Positions 45,681 to 58,125 of a stretch of DNA of 64,000 nucleotides are shown piece after piece; position 1 is the stretch's first letter; each line of letters starts with the position of its first letter. This DNA is from Eupeodes corollae (Eukaryota > Arthropoda > Insecta > Diptera > Syrphidae). The notes beneath the pieces were generated by a model that saw only the letters and a program-made list of their open reading frames with translations, made no database searches and was not told the DNA's origin. The stretch lies in the NCBI RefSeq assembly GCF_945859685.1, contig NC_079149.1, positions 21,549,118-21,613,117 of the forward strand. The letters run 5' to 3'. A program made the translations under genes and the position numbers.

Positions 45681-47515
45681 TTTTTTTTTTTTAATTAGCA
45701 AACACTAAAAGGGTTTTTATACCTTTAATATGCCAAAGACACAGTGTGAGCATTAGGAAAAGAGGGACGGGTTGGATAGGAGGTGTGGATGTACATTTGT
45801 TCTAAATTTCTGAACATTGCAATGACAGGGAAAGATAGAGCGTGGCAAGGCATTCCACATTCGCGTAGTACGGCTAAAAAAAGAATCTCTGTACTTCATA
45901 GGGCGACTGAAGTTGGGCTCAAGGGTAAACTGATGGGCATTCCTAGAAGCGCGGGTATTACGGTTAAATTGTTTAAGGGGAGGAATGTAACTGGCTATTT
46001 CACTAGAGCATAGTCCGTTAAAATAACGGTAAAAAAGGGTGGCAAGAAACCTTGCGACGATGTTCGAGTGATGTAAACGAGTTGATGGTGTTACTGTCAC
46101 CAGTCATTTTAACAGCTCTTTTTAGAATACTGTCCAACCAAGAGGCGTAAATAAGTTACTGGAACACCAGCCCAGAGATGAGAGTTATTTTCAAGTTTCG
46201 GACGTATATAGGTTTTGTAGATTGTAGCCAGATCAGACGGAGAGAATAATTTCTTGCAACAATTCAAAAAACCTAGACATCTTGCTACATTTTTGGCAAC
46301 ATCGCGTATGTGATCGCTCCAAAAAAGGTAATAGCTGATGCACATTCCGAGGATGTCAAGATTTTCTGTTTCGTTGATGCAAGTGCCACTCATAGATAGT
46401 GGCAAAGACGGTTTATCTCGCTTTAAAGATACAAGACATCATTGCGTTTTCGAAGCATTAAATTCCACGCCATTTTTTAATCCCCATTGAACAATGCTGT
46501 GTAGGTCGGAATTTGATGAGCTAATCACATTTTGCCGTTGCAGTTCAACATCCGAAGAGGAAGGTTGTGAGTCTGAAAACGAATATAAAAAGCTAAGAGT
46601 GCTATCGTCAGCGAAACAATTTATTGGATTATTGGATTAGAAGTAGCAGACAGAAGATCATTCATAAAATGAGGAAGAGGGTCGGAGACAAAACAGAACC
46701 CTGGGGCACACCAGCGTTTATTTTATGAGTTTCAGTTGAATCCGTCCAAAACAACTTGTATTGAACGGTTCGAAAGAAAATTTTTAATCCAACGAAGAAG
46801 AGATTTGTCAATACCGAAAACACGCATTTTCGATAAGAGAGCAAGATGCCAGACTTTATCAAATGCCTTTGAAATATCAAGTGCAATAATCTTAATTTCT
46901 CCAAAACGATGTAAATATCTGTTTCACTGTTCGGTAAGATGAACCATGAGATCACCAGTGGACCTATTGCTACGAAAGACGTATTACCGTCAATAAGAAG
47001 TATGAATATTAATCATCGTTTCCATGACCTTAGAAAGAAGAGACGTTAGTGCTATGTGGAAGAAGAAGATTCACCTTTTTTGGGATTGGCTGAACAAATA
47101 CAGCTTTCCAACTACTGGGAACGAGCCCAGAAGAATAGGAGAGATAAAAAAGTTTACCTAGTGGTTTTGCTAGCTTGGAAGAACACCTATTTAGAATAAT
47201 AGCGTGGATACCATCTGGGCCAGCGGATTTATGAATGTTGAGATCTTAAAGAACTCTCGCCACAGTTCGAGTACGAAAAAAGATTTGTCCCATAGATTCA
47301 TTTATGCGTTCAAGAACTGGGGGAGTCATGACACTATCTGGTAAGGTGAAATTTTTGGCGAACTGCCTTGCAAATAAGTTGGCTTTATCAATAAAGCTAA
47401 TTAAAGGATTGTCATTGACAACAAGCTTAGGAACCGAGCATTTTACTGATACTCTGTTATTAATCTTTGTTCATACGCGTATATTGTGGCTGAAGCCTTT
47501 GAAGATCTAAACATA
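45681..47515 (-). pseudogene. L-A LINE copy, RT and C-terminus, minus
   Basis: A minus-strand L-A copy with a poly-A end (T run at 45681-45692) and 3' text ATGCTCACACTGTGTCTTTG. Frames include a degraded RT start, the HKINAGVPQGSVLSPTLFLI block and NCFADDSTLSF, with the FADD box retained near 46606-46618. VQWGLKN, LGMCISYYLFWSDHIRDVAK, TYIRPKLENNSHLWAG and a 115-codon C-terminal frame (45753-46100) ending NPSLFS follow. Several frameshifts. It abuts another L-A piece in opposite orientation at about 47.5 kb. Confidence 0.8.
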
Positions 47516-47574
47516 TACTAGCCCGAATGTTCCTTAATGATAGCAAAATGCATATAAAACAACATTTGTTCAGT

Positions 47575-48345
47575 CAATCAGAAAAATAGAGAATTTTCTT
47601 TTCTCTCAAATTATCGACCGATTGCTCTTCTTTCAGAGGTTATGTAAACACAGATTATTTTTAATAATTAATGATGGTTTATATAGGTTTGTATCAATAG
47701 GTCCATTGGCTATCTTATTGCTTATTTTACTGAACAGTTAAACAAAACTGGACGTCGCTTTTGAGAAAGAAAGTTAAACTTGATATTTAAAGGGTATTTA
47801 ATAAAGTCTGGCACCTTGTTCTCCTAGAAAAATAGGTACAAAACCTAAATGCGCATGAAACTTGAGTACAACATCTCGAGATTGGTGCTTTAGAAACTTA
47901 CTTAAGCCTCTTGAAAAGTATTTAAACAAGAGCTTTTTAAATGATTGGTGACAGTTGTTCGTACATCACTAACTAAATTACGCCACTTAAATACCGTCGT
48001 AAATTTTTTTGCCTCATCCTTTTTTACCATTATTTTAATGGACTATATGCCCTTGTGAAATATCCACTTTCATTAGTGATTTAGCCTTAACAGTCGAAAT
48101 TCTCATAAGTTTACGATGGAGCCCAACTTCGAGATTCGTTCTTGAGACGTACTTTGCGAATTTGAAAAGCGTTACCGTTCTCTTTATTTTCCTGTAACTG
48201 CAATGTTCAAGAATTCAAAACCAATGCACACTGACATAGTCTTTCTAATCCATGTCTTTTTTAATTGCGACATATAGAAACTATGTATTTATTATTGTAT
48301 AATGTATATGGCAAGTTTTGCCAAAAAAAAACATTTTTTGGTCAA
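47575..48345 (+). pseudogene. L-A LINE copy, heavily degraded
   Basis: Plus-strand text gives LSNYRPIALL near 47610. An FNKVWHLVLLEK remnant of the first catalytic Asp block (Asp replaced) and, after a deletion of the RT core, LETYLSLLKSI and LFYHYFNGLYALVKYPLSL are followed by C-terminal text to LSNPCLF. It is the oldest-looking L-A copy. Confidence 0.65.
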
Positions 48346-50253
48346 CATTTTTAAGGTGCGTATATAAATAAAGTCTGAGAAACTGCATACTAAAAATATT
48401 AATAAACTAAAATTTAAAAAATTATAAATATAAATTACTTAAAAAAACGCTTTAACGATTTTCGAAATGAAGATTTATAAACAAATGTTTTTTGTTTAAT
48501 TAATTCTTAAATTTAAAAACTTTTAAACATAAGTTCTATTTGCAAATGGAGTCATTAGAGGAGCATGTTCAGGCGATCCAGACGTGGACTTTAAATTTCT
48601 TGGCGAAATATTCGGGACATTTAACCAAAAAACTGTCTCTTTGATTTTTTTTTTTTTAAATTATACCAGATTTCAAAAACTTTATTCTTCTTTCAATACA
48701 ATTACTCTGGAGCTAATATCATATGTTTGTTCATAAATTGTTCGATATATTTAAAGTTAATAAAATTGTACACGTTTCAATGTTTGTAAAAAAGTAATAT
48801 TTGAATTCGATATGACTGCAGGTTCTTGACATCTGGCTGTAGATTAAAGGTACGTACACCAGAAATTTAGGCCTTTAAAAGTCGTGAATTGTCAGAATTT
48901 TCAGTTTGACAAATTGAATCGATTTCAAGAAAAGAAAAGATTTTAGAAAACTGCAAAGTTCAAGTGGTTTAAATTAATACTGCAACATTTGCACGTTGAC
49001 TTGTTTTTAATAAAAATTTACTGGAATTTATTCTTTTTAGCAGAAAATAAATACAAATCTATTCGACACTTTTGTTCTTTAGATTCCATAGTTTAGTAAA
49101 CACCTGAAATTTGAAATTTAAGGGACAAGCTATAAATGATTAATTTGACCTTCAATCAATGAATATATTCTTAAAAAATATTTTTTACATAATGTACTAC
49201 AAGATTTTAGAACATAATTGACTTTGAACTACATACATATTGCGATATGTCTCTTTTAATTTTTTTTTTTCAATTCATAACTAAATTTGGAAGCCACTAT
49301 AAAAAATGAGATCCAATTAGATCTGAAATTAGTATCTAACAGCATTGGTTATAAGTTTAATGTTTAATTTTTTTCTAAATATTCGATATTCCGTCAGCGT
49401 AGAATCAAAATCAGTGAATACATTAGTATAAAAAGTTATAATTTATATGAACTTGTATATATGTTTATCCTTTTGCACAAAATAACCGAGTTCCATATAC
49501 TAAATTATGAATTAAAAGGGTATATCTGCGTTTTCAATATGATGTGTTCTATAGAATCCATTTTTCAATCTCTTCTTTATAAAAGCAACCCTTACCATTA
49601 TCAATATTTTATGTTTCCGTTTTTAAATTTGTAAAGCATTAGCATGATGGAAAGTTTCAATATCCAATAAATAATATGTTTTGTATGCATTATATTTTTT
49701 AACCAATAGTCTAAAAAGATATGTTATATATATTGGGCTAAAAGTTTTGATTAGAAAGTAGAAGAGCTTTTCAATAATAGGTTTAATTTTGATATTTTGC
49801 TAAACCAGTATTATTTTAAACAGAGATCATTATTTCATTGTAAAGAAAAAATTAAGCCCTCAATAATGATAAATAATTTGAGCAAAATTGTCATTCACCC
49901 ATTCACGGTAATTGTTAAATCTGTTTTATTTTCTAATACATATGTAAGTAAGAAAAAAAGACCGCCTTATTTTTACGATGAAGCGTTGCCCCCTCAGAAA
50001 CATCTGCTTGGGCACACTAAAGGATTTGGGGTAGGTGCGATGTTCTCCGAACAGATTTGTAGACTAGTTTCACTATTGGCAGATGAGGAGAAATGCTTTG
50101 GTCTGCACAATGTAAAAGTTTCACAATTTTGAAGTAAATTTTGACAATTTCATTGCGTTATTCTTAACTTGTATTGTTCAATTTTCAGTAATGGTGAAGT
50201 TTTTATTGTCAAATGTCAAAAAATGAAACATCTAAAAGCAACATCTACCCAAG
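48346..50253. other. AT-rich region without recognised gene
   Basis: No recognisable coding or repeat feature. A 111-codon frame at 49797-50132 has no motif that I know and starts without context. Confidence 0.45.
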
Positions 50254-50322
50254 GATAGGTTAGATTAAAGTGGCTGTCCGTGATGGAGTATAACACACTT
50301 ACGCCAGTTTATTGGTCCATTG

Positions 50323-51441
50323 TAGAGATGTTGCGAATATTCGCATCCGCATCCGCAATTGCGGATTATTCGCAATAATTCCAATATCAGCATCCGCATC
50401 CGCATAAACTGATGCGGAGTTTGTTGCGGATGCGGATGTTTTTTAACGCTTTCTTTTCAAATTCGAAAAATAGCAACAGCACGGCATGCATACTATACCA
50501 TGATCAATACAAACGACCCTTTCACTCTTAGTAAAAGTTTTAAATTAAAAAATGTCGCTCCTAAGTAGGCGACGACAAAAGCAACAACAAGTCATATGCA
50601 ATGGTCACAGATTTGAGGATATAAAAGCTCTTGCTAAGTGGCCAGAGGACACAGTTTATTTGTATATATTAAGTGAAAAATTGATACAAACAGAACATAA
50701 ATGCCGCCACCAACAAAAAGCAACATCTGAGTCGTAAAACATACTCACGAAAAAGACGCACGACTTCTTCGTTGAAAAACCACTTGAAGTTAAAGCACCC
50801 AGAAGAGATCGTTTTATTTGATAGCGCCAACAATTAAAATCTTAAAAAAAAAAAAGAAAGAAGAAGCAGGTATGATATTTTTTATAAACATAAAACAAAG
50901 GCTTGCTTCAGAAGCGATATGGAAATGATGCTAGATTCATCAACTGAACCGAAGGTGAAGGAGAATCTGATAACGCTAGTCACGAAGCACTTCCCCGAAG
51001 GGAGTAAGCATGTTACCGAAATAAAAAAAGACTGGAATTGGATAATAATCCACTTGATTGGAGAAAAGTCCATCAAACAGACTTTAAAAGGCTCTCCAAA
51101 GTTGCACTGAGGTATTTATCACTTCCAAAAGCCAGTGTTCCCAGCGAACAACTATTTATCGGAGCTGGATTAATATACGATCCACTAAGAAACAGATAAC
51201 AGTCTGAGAAGGCTGTAATCTTGCTTTTTATTAAATATAACTCAACCATTTTTAAATTTAATTATTAAACGCAAAGATAATAATCAATACAATTTTCCTT
51301 TATTTACGGACTTAAAATTGTTTTTATGTAAAAATTCTAAAATCCCCATCCGCATACGCATCCGCGGATGTGAGTCTCAAAAAATCCGCATCCGCATCCG
51401 CTTCCACGGATGTCAAAATTTGTACATCCGCAACAACCCTG
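50323..51441 (+). mobile_element. hAT transposon, internally deleted, 8-bp target duplication
   Basis: 1.12 kb bounded by GTCCATTG on both sides (50315-50322 and 51442-51449). Ends TAGAGATGTTGCGAAT and, inverted, CAGGGTTGTTGCGGAT are imperfect terminal repeats. Both subterminal regions are crowded with ATCCGC/GCGGAT hexamers, about seven per side. Removing the insert and one octamer restores LOA sequence that matches copy A. Internal coding is a remnant of the transposase. Confidence 0.92.
51035..51240 (+). pseudogene. hAT transposase C-terminal dimerisation domain (remnant)
   Basis: The plus frame from 51035 reads ELDNNPLDWRKVHQTDFKRL, then SKVALRYLSLPKASVPSEQL and FIGAGLIYDPLRNR. This is the classic C-terminal hAT dimerisation signature (LDWW..., YL.IPATSVPSER.FS.AG). 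A stop at 51197-51199 interrupts it; QSEKAVILLFIKYN continues after the stop. Upstream frames (50552-50737, 50919-51110) are short and show no convincing BED finger or DDE catalytic residues, so most of the transposase has been deleted. It cannot be active alone. Confidence 0.88.
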
Positions 51442-52418
51442 GTCCATTGTAATACCACATGAACCTTGAGGCTTCTTTCTAAGCTCAATGAAACCAGTTT
51501 AAGTTCCTAACGAAACGTAAGAGGCTGACTATGCTAATATGATTTAGATCAATATAGAAGAATTCTTCTAGTAAATTCTTGCATTTTTAAGCTAGAGCAG
51601 GGTATGTACAGTGAAGGTTAATAACTGTTTCCTCTTCTTCCTAGTACAAACAGCTTCTGCAAAAGTCTTTTGAGAATACGCCTAGCCTTGCTTTCTTATT
51701 AAATAGTGTCTGGTTATGACACTTTGTTCCACCTGGTGTTTGTCTTCTTCATAGCGTCCTGCATCAGCAATAATTTATAAGTAGCAATTGGTATGTCAGC
51801 ATTTACCACACATGGTAGAATTGGTCGTACTGTTCCATTCCTAGCAAGTTCATCTGCCTTAAAATTTCCTGGAAAGTCTCTATAGACCGACACTCAGCAA
51901 AGGTGAAAATTAAACTGTTGAGCCATCTCCATTAAAGATGATCGACAATTATAGGCAGTTTAAGAGCTTGTAGAGACAGAGTCCAGAGATAGCGGCCTGA
52001 CTATCTGAGAAAATACGGATATTAGATGTTGATATCACGTTTTCTTTAAGCCAGGACAAGACTTCTTTTATCACCAAAAGTTCCGACTGGAATACGCTAC
52101 AATGATTTCAGTCGTTCAGAGTGCAATCCTCCACCAACCCCTTCTTTTGTTTTTGATCCATTTCTGTAAAATTGGAATGACTCGTCTTCCAGTAGTGCCC
52201 TATTCTCCCAGAAAAATATTTAAGGTATAGAAATCTATAATTTTCTTTTAATTGCAGTTGGGGGATAGTATTGACTGTATGCTTTGGAATTGATTCTGAA
52301 TACCTACGAATTACGGGGTGGACACTGTTGTTGTTAATACGACGAAGCTTTGAGGCGAATAGCAGAGGTTACAGCTACTTCTTTGGTAAATATATCAAGA
52401 AGTGTTAGGTAGAGTAAA

Positions 52419-52714
52419 GGCCCAACATAATAAGCATAAGCTTAAGTCAAATACCCAACGGAAATTCACTTAAGTTTGTGAAATTACTGCGGATAGCCAT
52501 AATGCAATTTCGCTCACGTATCTACATGTCAGATTTTACTTATGCGGCGAGCGACTGGGATCGCTCTTGCTTAAGTTTTCTTAAGTTAACGAAACTGAGA
52601 AAAATTGAACAGAACGGAGATAGACTCCAGTATGTTCACTCGCATTGAGATTCTTTGTATTCACACGTTTACTTATGCGCGCATATGCTATCTTATGCCT
52701 ATTGTAGTTGAGCC
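52419..52714. mobile_element. MITE of about 296 bp in LOA copy B
   Basis: Left end GGCCCAACATAATAAGCATA; right end, reverse-complemented, GGCTCAACTACAATAGGCAT. With a 1-2 base gap they match over about 22 bp (both continue to AAG). TAAA flanks both sides (52415-52418 and 52715-52718), a possible 4-bp target duplication. The inside has no coding potential and several CTTAAG palindromes. The superfamily is not clear. Confidence 0.7.
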
Positions 52715-52975
52715 TAAAGGTGTCCAGTGCCACCAGGTCGTGCGAAGCGATCCGCTTATACATAGGCAAGCTGAATATTGGACTTTATTTAATTTTCGCG
52801 GTCTATAGCTTTCTGTAAAGCAGTCCACTCTACTGCCACTCCGTACATTAAAATCGGTCATTCACCACTAGGTTCCAGAAAAGAGGGGATAGAACACCAC
52901 CCTGCGGTGTCCCTTCATTAACGAATCGTCTGCCAGAAGAGTTTCTTAGTTTTGAGTTGATTATTCTACAAACAG

Positions 52976-55384
52976 TGTGCTAGTATAAATGAATCTTCTT
53001 ATTGGAAAACCTATTATTCTATATTTTAATTATTATATATTTTAATTTTTTATTTTATTTTAGTCAAAATAACATAAAAACCCCCTTAAATTCTAGATAG
53101 TTTATTCCTTTTTATCCACAACATAAATTTCTGTTCAAATTTTTCATTTTTTTATTCTATTTTACATCTCTGCAATAATAAAAATAAATACAACCAAATA
53201 AGAAAAAAAAAGGAAAACAAACCATCGCGAATATTTTTAACTCCCTCTCTGTTTCCCGACAAAAAGTTTATTTTTCAAAGATATTAGGCCACCACAAAAT
53301 ATATCCGTCCGCTGCCACCGCCGCCGCCGCCGGCTACCATCAAAGTTCTGGATTGTTAATGGGGTAGAAAATCAACTTGAAAAAAATTTAATATACAGTC
53401 CGCAAAAAGGAAAAGGCCGATGTTCATATTTGTAGAAAAATTCCTATACAAAATATATCTAATAAATTTATGTAATAAAAAGAACACATTTTGGTCGCAC
53501 TGAGTTGCTCTTATTGAAGGTTCCTCAAATCAGAAGTCAAGTCTCAAAATAAGCAAAAAAACTTAAATATTTAATATGGCAAGGACTTTCAATTTTCTTA
53601 TTTTTGATGTTTGCTATTTTGTACATTTAATTCAGAATTGAAATTCCCAATTGCTTTTGTTCTTTCTTTTTTTTGTTGAATACAAACAATATCCTTATAG
53701 TGCCGGAAGTTGAGAAAAAAAAGAGTAAATATCTTGCCAGGTCCCATGCTACTCCCACATACCAATATAATGATGTCCTGGGAAATTTTCTATGTCATTT
53801 AATAATCCCAAAAAAGTGCGTCCTTAATACAAGTCTTTGTCATCTTCGTCGTTCGCAGATTTGTTTCACAATTATGTGCTATATCCTTCTTCAACCGGAA
53901 GTCGCCCATCCTTTCACTACAAGGATAAAAATTGAAGACTCAAATGATGAAGGGAAAAACTTTTACGACATAAAATTGGAGATAAGAAAAAAAAAACAGA
54001 AAAATCCTTTCATATAAATAAATTATCCTTAACGGCCTTATCCTGCGATTAATATTTTTTTTTTCTACCCTTCCCTTCATCCACCTCATGGAAATTTTTT
54101 ATTGTATTATTTTGCTATTTGGCTTAAGTTGCGCGCTGTTGTTTAGTATTAAATCAAAAGAATGTTAAATTATCATCAGGACACGAAGGATGTTAGAAGA
54201 TGGAAGAAAATGTTGACGCATAATTTAATTCAATAAAATTATGCAAATAGGTGCTGCGGAGCGCGGTGGCGGCGCGCGCGGTGGTGGTGATGTTTAATTT
54301 CTTTAATGTCTTTTCGATGACTTTGATGATTTTAATGATCCAATGAGTTATAAAAAATTGGGCTATTAACCATGTAAAAGTGAGAGAGAGAGAGAGAGAG
54401 ATGAGGGTTTTAATGTGTAACGACATTTTTTGGGCCTTATGAACAGTTTTTTCTTGTGTAGGTTTTGAAATTTAGTATAACCGATGCGACGCGTGGTATG
54501 TGTGACGCCAGTAGAATCTGGCTCCAGAAAACCTAGTCTATCCAAAGGCAATGCGAAGGAAAGGCACAGAAGGCGAAACCATCCTCAAGCTAGATAGTTT
54601 ATTGAATTGTATATATATAGCTGATATGTAAACATAAACATGTATGACTCGTAAAAAAACGGAAAAAGTTAGTGTTTATGGGTTTTTCACTTAGGTTATA
54701 CGAGTATAGGGTCAATTTAAATACATTACGATGATGTTCTATCTTACTTAGTCTTAACCTCGTCCTCTTATCGCAAAGGCTAAAAAAGTTTATATCTATT
54801 TTGTGGTTAGTTATGCGGGTTACAAATTGTGAAGTTAAAATTTATTATACCTTAAACAAAAAATGTTTACAAAATCCAACTTGGAGTAAGTAAGTAATTG
54901 CTCGTAAATTTTGTCTTTGTTTTATTTTAAGTGTTGAGTAAGTTTCTCGTTGAAAATAAAAAAAATAAAGGCGAGTTTGTACCTGAGGAGTTTTTAGTAA
55001 ATCGATTTGGTATCACGTTAAAATTAAAAGTTAATGCTTCGTGCAAAGCTAAAACAAAACACACATATACAAATATCACACTTAGAACCTTAACTTAATG
55101 TATACTTTAAAATAAATTTATCGTTTGGTCTAAAAATAAAAATTACAGTGTACAGTTAAAAAAAAATTGATTTGTATTACTTAATGTTGCCAAAAAGGCT
55201 ATAGTTCGTCTAGCTGTGAGACTATAGCCATGAACCAATCTTTTGGTCTTAAAGCTTAATATGTTTTAAAAATATTAATGTAAAACAAAAAAAGTTCCTC
55301 GAATTGTGATTCCTTATAAGTTAGGCTTTGCCCCCATTGAGTAACATTGTTTTTCTATAAATGTTTGTTGTGCTTTCTATAAGC
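52976..55384. other. Unassigned region with microsatellites and GC-rich patches
   Basis: Contains CCGCCGCCGCCGCCGG near 53318-53333, a GCGGCGCGCGCGGTGGTGG patch at 54263-54285 and (GA)n at 54381-54401. A 114-codon frame at 53673-54017 lacks recognisable domains. No transposon motif is seen. This and 8430-10890 are the likeliest unique, host-derived stretches. Confidence 0.4.
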
Positions 55385-56425
55385 TGCATAGTCTTGGGAT
55401 TTCATTAAAGTTTGGTCGCGTTCTTGAGCACCTATATAGCGGAACAAGGGCGGCTGTATGGATAGGTGAAGAACTCTCAGACTGCTTTGAAACCTCACCG
55501 GGAGTGAGAGAAGGTTGTACATTAAGCCCTACCTTGTTTGCATTATTCAGACCTTAGTCTAAAAGGTCTTCCACCTGCCTGGTGGAGTGAAGTTCGCAGG
55601 GATGCGGATTAAGGCATTTCTATTCGCAGATGATATAGTCATGTTTGCGCAATCACCTGAAACTCTGCAGCTCATTATTAACAGGGTTTACCAGTATTGC
55701 TAGCTATGGAATTTTATAGTAAATATAGATAAATTTAAGGTTATAGTTGTTAAGAGTGGTGGTGGACGTAATGCATCAAATGAAAAATGGAGCTATAATC
55801 GCGAAAATATTGAATGTGTGCGAGAATACAAACACCTTATCATTACTGTTACAAATAATTTAAATATGAATAAACACTTGAAGGAGAAATTGGTTGAGCG
55901 GAAAACTGCTATAAATATGACCTGGAAACAATGCTTCATGAATAAGTGTAAAGCACATAGTAGCAAGTTAAAAGTATTTGAAGCAGTTTCTGAGAGCATA
56001 CTTTCATATGGATCGCAGGTATGGGGATGTAAAAAGTACAATTCGGTTGAAAAACTCCTAACGCACTTTAGAAAAAGAATATTTCATTTTCAAAAAAATA
56101 CAGCAAACTATGTCCCCAATAATGCTGGAAACGGGTCTCTCTCTTTTGTTTATAAAACCTTGAAGTTGCAAAGCGGACTTATAGCTTAACGTTTTTAAAA
56201 TGAATGATTCACGGGTAGTAAAAAAAACAGGCAATAAAAGCCTTACAAGATCAAAGCAGTTGGTATTGAGAGTGGCAAGATCTTTCTGAGGAATGTTAAA
56301 TTTAATTAAATTATCCATAGAGGATTTAACAAGCGCTAAAAACATTTTGTATGAAGTCATTTTAAAGGTTGATGAGAAATGAAGAGCTGAATATATAGCT
56401 GATGCGTCTAATTCCTTGTACAGAA
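55385..56425 (+). pseudogene. L-D LINE reverse transcriptase, 5' part
   Basis: Plus-strand frames give GRVLEHLYSGTRAAVWIGEE, PGVREGCTLSPTLFALF (55498-55550) and, frameshifted, FLFADDIVMFAQSPETLQLI with FADD at 55623-55634. FIVNIDKFKV, NIECVREYKHLIITVTNNLN, MTWKQCFMNKCKAHSSKL and SILSYGSQVWGCKKYNSVEK follow. A QGCTLSP-type motif and FADD with YGSQVWG differ from the other LINEs here; R4/Dong- or RTE-like placement is uncertain. The frame continues into the C-terminal region (RAEYIADASNSLY) before an L-A LINE interrupts it. Confidence 0.75.
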
Positions 56426-57892
56426 CCTTGTACAGGTCTCGTTCCGAGCGGATGGAAAACCGCATTTGTCCAGCCTATTCCCAAAAAAGGCGAATCTTCC
56501 TCACCGTCTAATTATCGACCGATTGCACTTACGTCCCTTCTTTCCAAGGTCATGGAAACGCTGATTAATTATCAGCTCAAGAAATATCTTGAAGAACGGA
56601 AGCTTCTTAATGACCGACAGTATGGCTTTCGTAGCAATAGGTCCACTGGTGATCTCATGGTTCATCTCACCGAACAGTGGAACAAATCTTTACATAGTTT
56701 TGGAGAAAGTAAGATTATTGCACTTGATATTTCAAAAGCATTTGATAGGGTTTGGCATCAGGCTCTCTTATCGAAAATGCGTGCTTTCAGTTTGCATGAA
56801 TCCCTCCTTCATTGGATTAGTAATTACCTTTCGAATCGTTCAATACAAGTTGTATTGGATGGATTCAAGTCTGAAAACCACAAAATAAATGCTAGTGTGC
56901 CCCAGGGCTCTGTTCTATCTCCAACACTCTTTCTCATTTTTATTAATGATCTCCTGTCTGCAACATCTAATCGCTGACGATAGTACTCTTAGCTTTCCAT
57001 ATTCGTTTTCAGATTCACACCCCTCTTCTTCGGATGTGGAACTCCAACGACAAAATATGATAAGCTCATTAAATTCCGACATAAACAGCATTGTACAATG
57101 GGGAATAAGAAACCGCGTGGAATTTAATGCTTCGAAAACGCAATGCTGTCTTGTATCGTTAAAGCAAAATATACCCCCCCTGCCATTATCCATAATGCAC
57201 TTGCATCGAGGAAACTGAACATCTCGATATTCTCGGTATGTGTATTACCAACCACCTTATGTGGAACGATCACATACGCGATGTCGCCAAAAATGCCGCA
57301 AGATGTTTGAGTTTTCTAAGGCGATGCAAGAAGTTTTTCTCCCCTTCTGATCTGGCTTTTATTTACAAGACTTATATACGTCCAAAGCTTGAGTATAACT
57401 CCCATATCTGGGCTGGTGCTCCTGCAACTTACTTAAGCCTCTTGGACAGTATTGAACGTAGAGCATTTAGACTGATTGGTGATATTACCATTATAAGATC
57501 ATTTGCGTCACTTGAACATCGTCGAAATGTTTCTTGTCTCACCCTCTTTTACCGTTATTTTAATGGTTTATGCTCTAGAGAAATAGCCAACTGCATTCCT
57601 CCCCTTAAACAGTTCAACCGTAATACTCGCGCTTCTAGGAATGCTCATCAATATACACTCGAGCCCAACTTCGGTCGTACTGTCAAGTACAGAGATTCGT
57701 TCTTTAGCCTACTATGCGAATGTGGAATGCCACACTCTGTCTTTCCCAGCTATTGCAATATTCAGGAATTCAAAACCAATGTGCACCGACATCTCCTTTC
57801 AAACCCTCTCTCCCTTTCCTAGTGCTCACACTGTGTCTTCATAATAAGGGTAATATATCCCTTTGAGTGTGCGCTTATTATAAAAAAAAAAA
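56426..57892 (+). pseudogene. L-A LINE copy nested in L-D LINE
   Basis: The best-preserved L-A copy, 5'-truncated in the RT. It has WKTAFVQPIPKKGESSSPSN, RPIALTSLLSKVMETL, RQYGFRSNRSTGDLMVHL, ALDISKAFDRVWHQALL (first catalytic Asp) and SVPQGSVLSPTLFLIFINDL. A small deletion near 56970 removes residues before the second catalytic box and leaves only ADD (56973-56981), with a frameshift. The thumb follows (VQWGIRNRVEFNASKTQ), then another frameshift and an intact 194-codon C-terminal frame (57238-57822). The 3' end is GCTCACACTGTGTCTTC plus an A run at 57880-57892. Confidence 0.87.
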
Positions 57893-58125
57893 AACTTACA
57901 GAAGATTAAATCATAACCTTGCAGAAAACAACTATTTTAAGGATTCCAATACTGTCCGTGTGATTTCTATGATGGTCAGACTACGTAGTGAACTAATAGA
58001 TGTATGTATTTAGAACAGACTTTCAATCGAAAGATCAAGTGATAAGTTTATTGAATGAAATGGATGTTGCCAATCTTTACGAATTTTGCAAAACTGCGCT
58101 TAAATATAGAAGCGCTATAATGGAA
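57893..58125 (+). pseudogene. L-D LINE C-terminal end, resumed after insertion
   Basis: Immediately after the A run the L-D frame resumes: YRRLNHNLAENNYFKDSNTV, RVISMMVRLRSELIDVCI and MDVANLYEFCKTALKYRS. This fits directly onto the interrupted SLYR... upstream, so one L-D element was split. Short direct repeats CTTGTACAG (56425 side) and CTTACAG (57893 side) may be the decayed target duplication. Confidence 0.75.

Larger units (their letters stand above)
50254..52975 (-). mobile_element. LOA-type LINE, copy B, with two nested insertions
   Basis: A diverged minus-strand copy of the 10.9-kb LOA element. The 3' end (GATAGGTTAGATTAAAGTGG) aligns with that of copy A (GGTTAGGTTAACGTGG). RNase H text CRSSLMEMAQQFNFHL and FKADELARNG is visible near 51850-51950, and the RT block INEGTPQGGVLSPLF (Asn-Glu preceding) near 52880-52920. 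Most of the RT palm and YADD are deleted: RT text jumps straight to the MYGVAVEWTALQKAI equivalent at 52855-52800. A hAT element and a MITE lie inside. Stops throughout. Confidence 0.8.

Noticed and set aside
53673..54017. 114-codon frame as a gene
   Set aside because: No conserved motif, lysine-rich end made of A runs, no splice or promoter signal.
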